NCBI GenBank assembly: GCA_027010905.1
Contig: JALVBA010000370.1
Span: 1-15,601 of the forward strand
DNA: 15,601 nt
Direction: 5' to 3'
DNA from: Marinilabiliaceae bacterium
GTDB taxonomy: Bacteria > Bacteroidota > Bacteroidia > Bacteroidales > Marinilabiliaceae
Positions 14,555-15,601 of this stretch are shown piece after piece. Below the pieces are notes generated by a model. The model did not search any database. It was not told the DNA's origin and saw only the letters and a program-made list of their open reading frames with translations. Both the position numbers and the translations under genes were made by a program. Numbering within the stretch: the first letter of the stretch is position 1; each line of letters opens with the position of its first letter.

Positions 14555-15427
14555 ATGAGCGTTTTAGTAAATAAAAATTCCAGAATAATAATTCAGGGAT
14601 TCACTGGTAGTGAAGGTACGTTTCACGCCAGTCAGATGATTGAATATGGTAGTAATGTTGTGGGTGGCGTTACTCCCGGAAAAGGAGGCTCTACACATTT
14701 AGATGCTCCTGTCTTTAATACAGTTAAAGAAGCTGTTGACACAGTAAAGGCTGATGTTTCGGTTATTTTTGTTCCGCCGCCGTTTGCTGCTGATGCAATT
14801 ATGGAAGCTGCTGATGCCGGTATAAAAGTAATTATTGCAATTACTGAAGGTATTCCCACCTCTGATATGGTAAAGGTAAAGAACTACCTAACAGGAAAAG
14901 AGGCTCGATTGGTTGGTCCTAACTGTCCGGGAGTTATTACACCGGGTGAGGCTAAAGTAGGTATCATGCCGGGATTTATTCACAAAGAGGGGAATATTGG
15001 AGTTGTCAGCCGTTCAGGTACATTAACCTACGAAGCTGTTGACCAGCTGACAAAGTTGGATTTAGGTCAGAGTACCTGTATCGGAATTGGAGGAGACCCA
15101 ATTATTGGTACAACAACAAAAGAGGCTGTTGAGCTTCTTATGAATGACCTTGATACTGATGGTATAATTATGATTGGAGAGATTGGCGGAAGTATGGAGG
15201 CTGATGCTGCATACTGGATAAAGGAGAATGGAACAAAACCTGTGGTAGGTTTTATTGCCGGTCAAACTGCTCCTAAAGGTCGTCGTATGGGACATGCAGG
15301 TGCTATTATTGGGGGTAAAGATGATACTGCTGCCGCAAAAATGGCAATCATGCGTGAATGTGGGATTCATGTTGTGGATTCTCCTGCTGATATTGGTACA
15401 ACAATGAAAGTTGCATTGGGAAAATAG
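14555..15427 (+). CDS. sucD: Succinate-CoA ligase (ADP/GDP-forming) alpha subunit
   Basis: This 290-aa subunit of succinyl-CoA synthetase works in the TCA cycle, converting succinyl-CoA to succinate with formation of a nucleoside triphosphate. The N-terminal CoA-binding Rossmann domain has IIQGFTGSEGTFHA (12-25), GVTPGKGG (38-45) and the ITEGIP segment (96-101). GPNCPGVITPGE (121-132) and SRSGTLTYEA (152-161) are family signatures. The phosphorylated histidine is His247 in RRMGHAGAI, equivalent to His246 in Escherichia coli. The length is normal. The beta subunit gene sucC is not adjacent on either side within the window, so the two subunits must come from separate loci unless it lies downstream, which the terminator argues against. 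It has its own candidate promoter and terminator. Confidence 0.98.
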   Translation: MSVLVNKNSRIIIQGFTGSEGTFHASQMIEYGSNVVGGVTPGKGGSTHLDAPVFNTVKEAVDTVKADVSVIFVPPPFAADAIMEAADAGIKVIIAITEGIPTSDMVKVKNYLTGKEARLVGPNCPGVITPGEAKVGIMPGFIHKEGNIGVVSRSGTLTYEAVDQLTKLDLGQSTCIGIGGDPIIGTTTKEAVELLMNDLDTDGIIMIGEIGGSMEADAAYWIKENGTKPVVGFIAGQTAPKGRRMGHAGAIIGGKDDTAAAKMAIMRECGIHVVDSPADIGTTMKVALGK

Positions 15428-15461
15428 AAGTAACCATTAAGGTATACTTAAACAATATTTA

Positions 15462-15495
15462 AAAAAGCGGTAAGATTTATATTTTACCGCTTTTT
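15462..15495 (+). terminator. sucD terminator
   Basis: AAAAAGCGGTAAGAT pairs with ATTTTACCGCTTTTT (15 bp, one wobble) around the tetraloop TTAT and ends in a T-run. It lies about 35 bases past the sucD stop. The A-rich ascending arm makes it potentially bidirectional. Confidence 0.9.
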
Positions 15496-15499
15496 AGTA

Positions 15500-15601
15500 T
15501 GTCGGGCATGGTAATAGGCTGGCGAGGCGTAAGTCCTCGTACGTGCCGAGTTGATAGGAAACGTTAGCGATTGGCAATGGTGTTGTGGGTGACTGCAAAT
15601 C
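15500..15601. other. Unexplained, apparently GC-richer segment at the window edge
   Basis: After the terminator the base composition appears to rise relative to the AT-rich surroundings. GCGAGG and CCTCGT form a small hairpin at about 15523-15541, and AACGTTAGC occurs near 15561. No open reading frame of note is visible in the 100 bases available. It may be the edge of a repeat, a structured RNA or a mobile element that continues past the window. Confidence 0.35.

Noticed and set aside
15062..15370. 102-aa minus-strand open frame inside sucD
   Set aside because: It is a shadow of the catalytic region of sucD, Cys/His/Ser-rich from codon complementarity, with no family resemblance.
15555..15575. 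AACGTTAGC as a possible integron attC core
   Set aside because: Only half of the motif is present and it does not fit the GTTRRRY consensus. No paired site, cassette or integrase is visible.
1..15601. CRISPR array, phage, toxin-antitoxin or defence system
   Set aside because: No spaced direct repeats, integrase, nuclease, reverse transcriptase or toxin-like gene was found. The genes are mostly housekeeping and envelope functions.

Overview
The window looks like a housekeeping stretch of a Bacteroidota chromosome, probably Bacteroidales/Marinilabiliales-like, although the order cannot be fixed from sequence alone. The evidence is a type IX secretion C-terminal sorting domain on a giant secreted protein, DUF4199- and DUF4412-type proteins, AT-rich DNA, and promoters of the Bacteroidota type (-33 TTTG, -7 TAnnTTTG) before the SRP RNA operon and gap. 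No phage, transposase, CRISPR array or defence locus is visible. The gene content is mostly ordinary, and the more interesting signals are small: an RNA operon, a mini-lipoprotein, a decayed gene and an unexplained right edge.

Layout. 143-4475: a short lipoprotein gene and a 1301-aa Asp-box (BNR) beta-propeller protein with a type IX sorting domain, probably one cell-surface operon. 4552-4921, minus strand: a compact stable-RNA operon in the order SRP RNA, tRNA-Thr(TGT), tRNA-Tyr(GTA), tRNA-Thr(TGT), driven by a close match to the Bacteroidota promoter. 5086-7319: a tight cluster of a DUF4199 membrane protein, a DPM1/GtrB-like family 2 glycosyltransferase and a SAM methyltransferase. 7321-7595: a decayed coding remnant. 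7668-8132: an acidic protein of two BamE-like halves. 8326-8454: a 42-aa lipoprotein followed by a structured 3' region ending in a strong terminator.

8725-9732: glyceraldehyde-3-phosphate dehydrogenase with its own promoter and terminator. 9878-13153: a class I/II aminotransferase and a soluble two-PAS hybrid histidine kinase. 13362-14390, minus strand: a secreted DUF4412-type protein. 14555-15427: succinyl-CoA ligase alpha subunit, followed by a terminator. The last 100 bases look GC-richer than their surroundings and are unexplained.

Functionally the window combines central carbon metabolism (gap, sucD), translation and protein targeting RNAs, envelope or lipid-linked glycan biology (DUF4199-GT2-methyltransferase) and surface or secreted proteins. 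Apart from the first two genes, the 5086-7319 cluster and the RNA operon, most genes appear to be independent transcription units.
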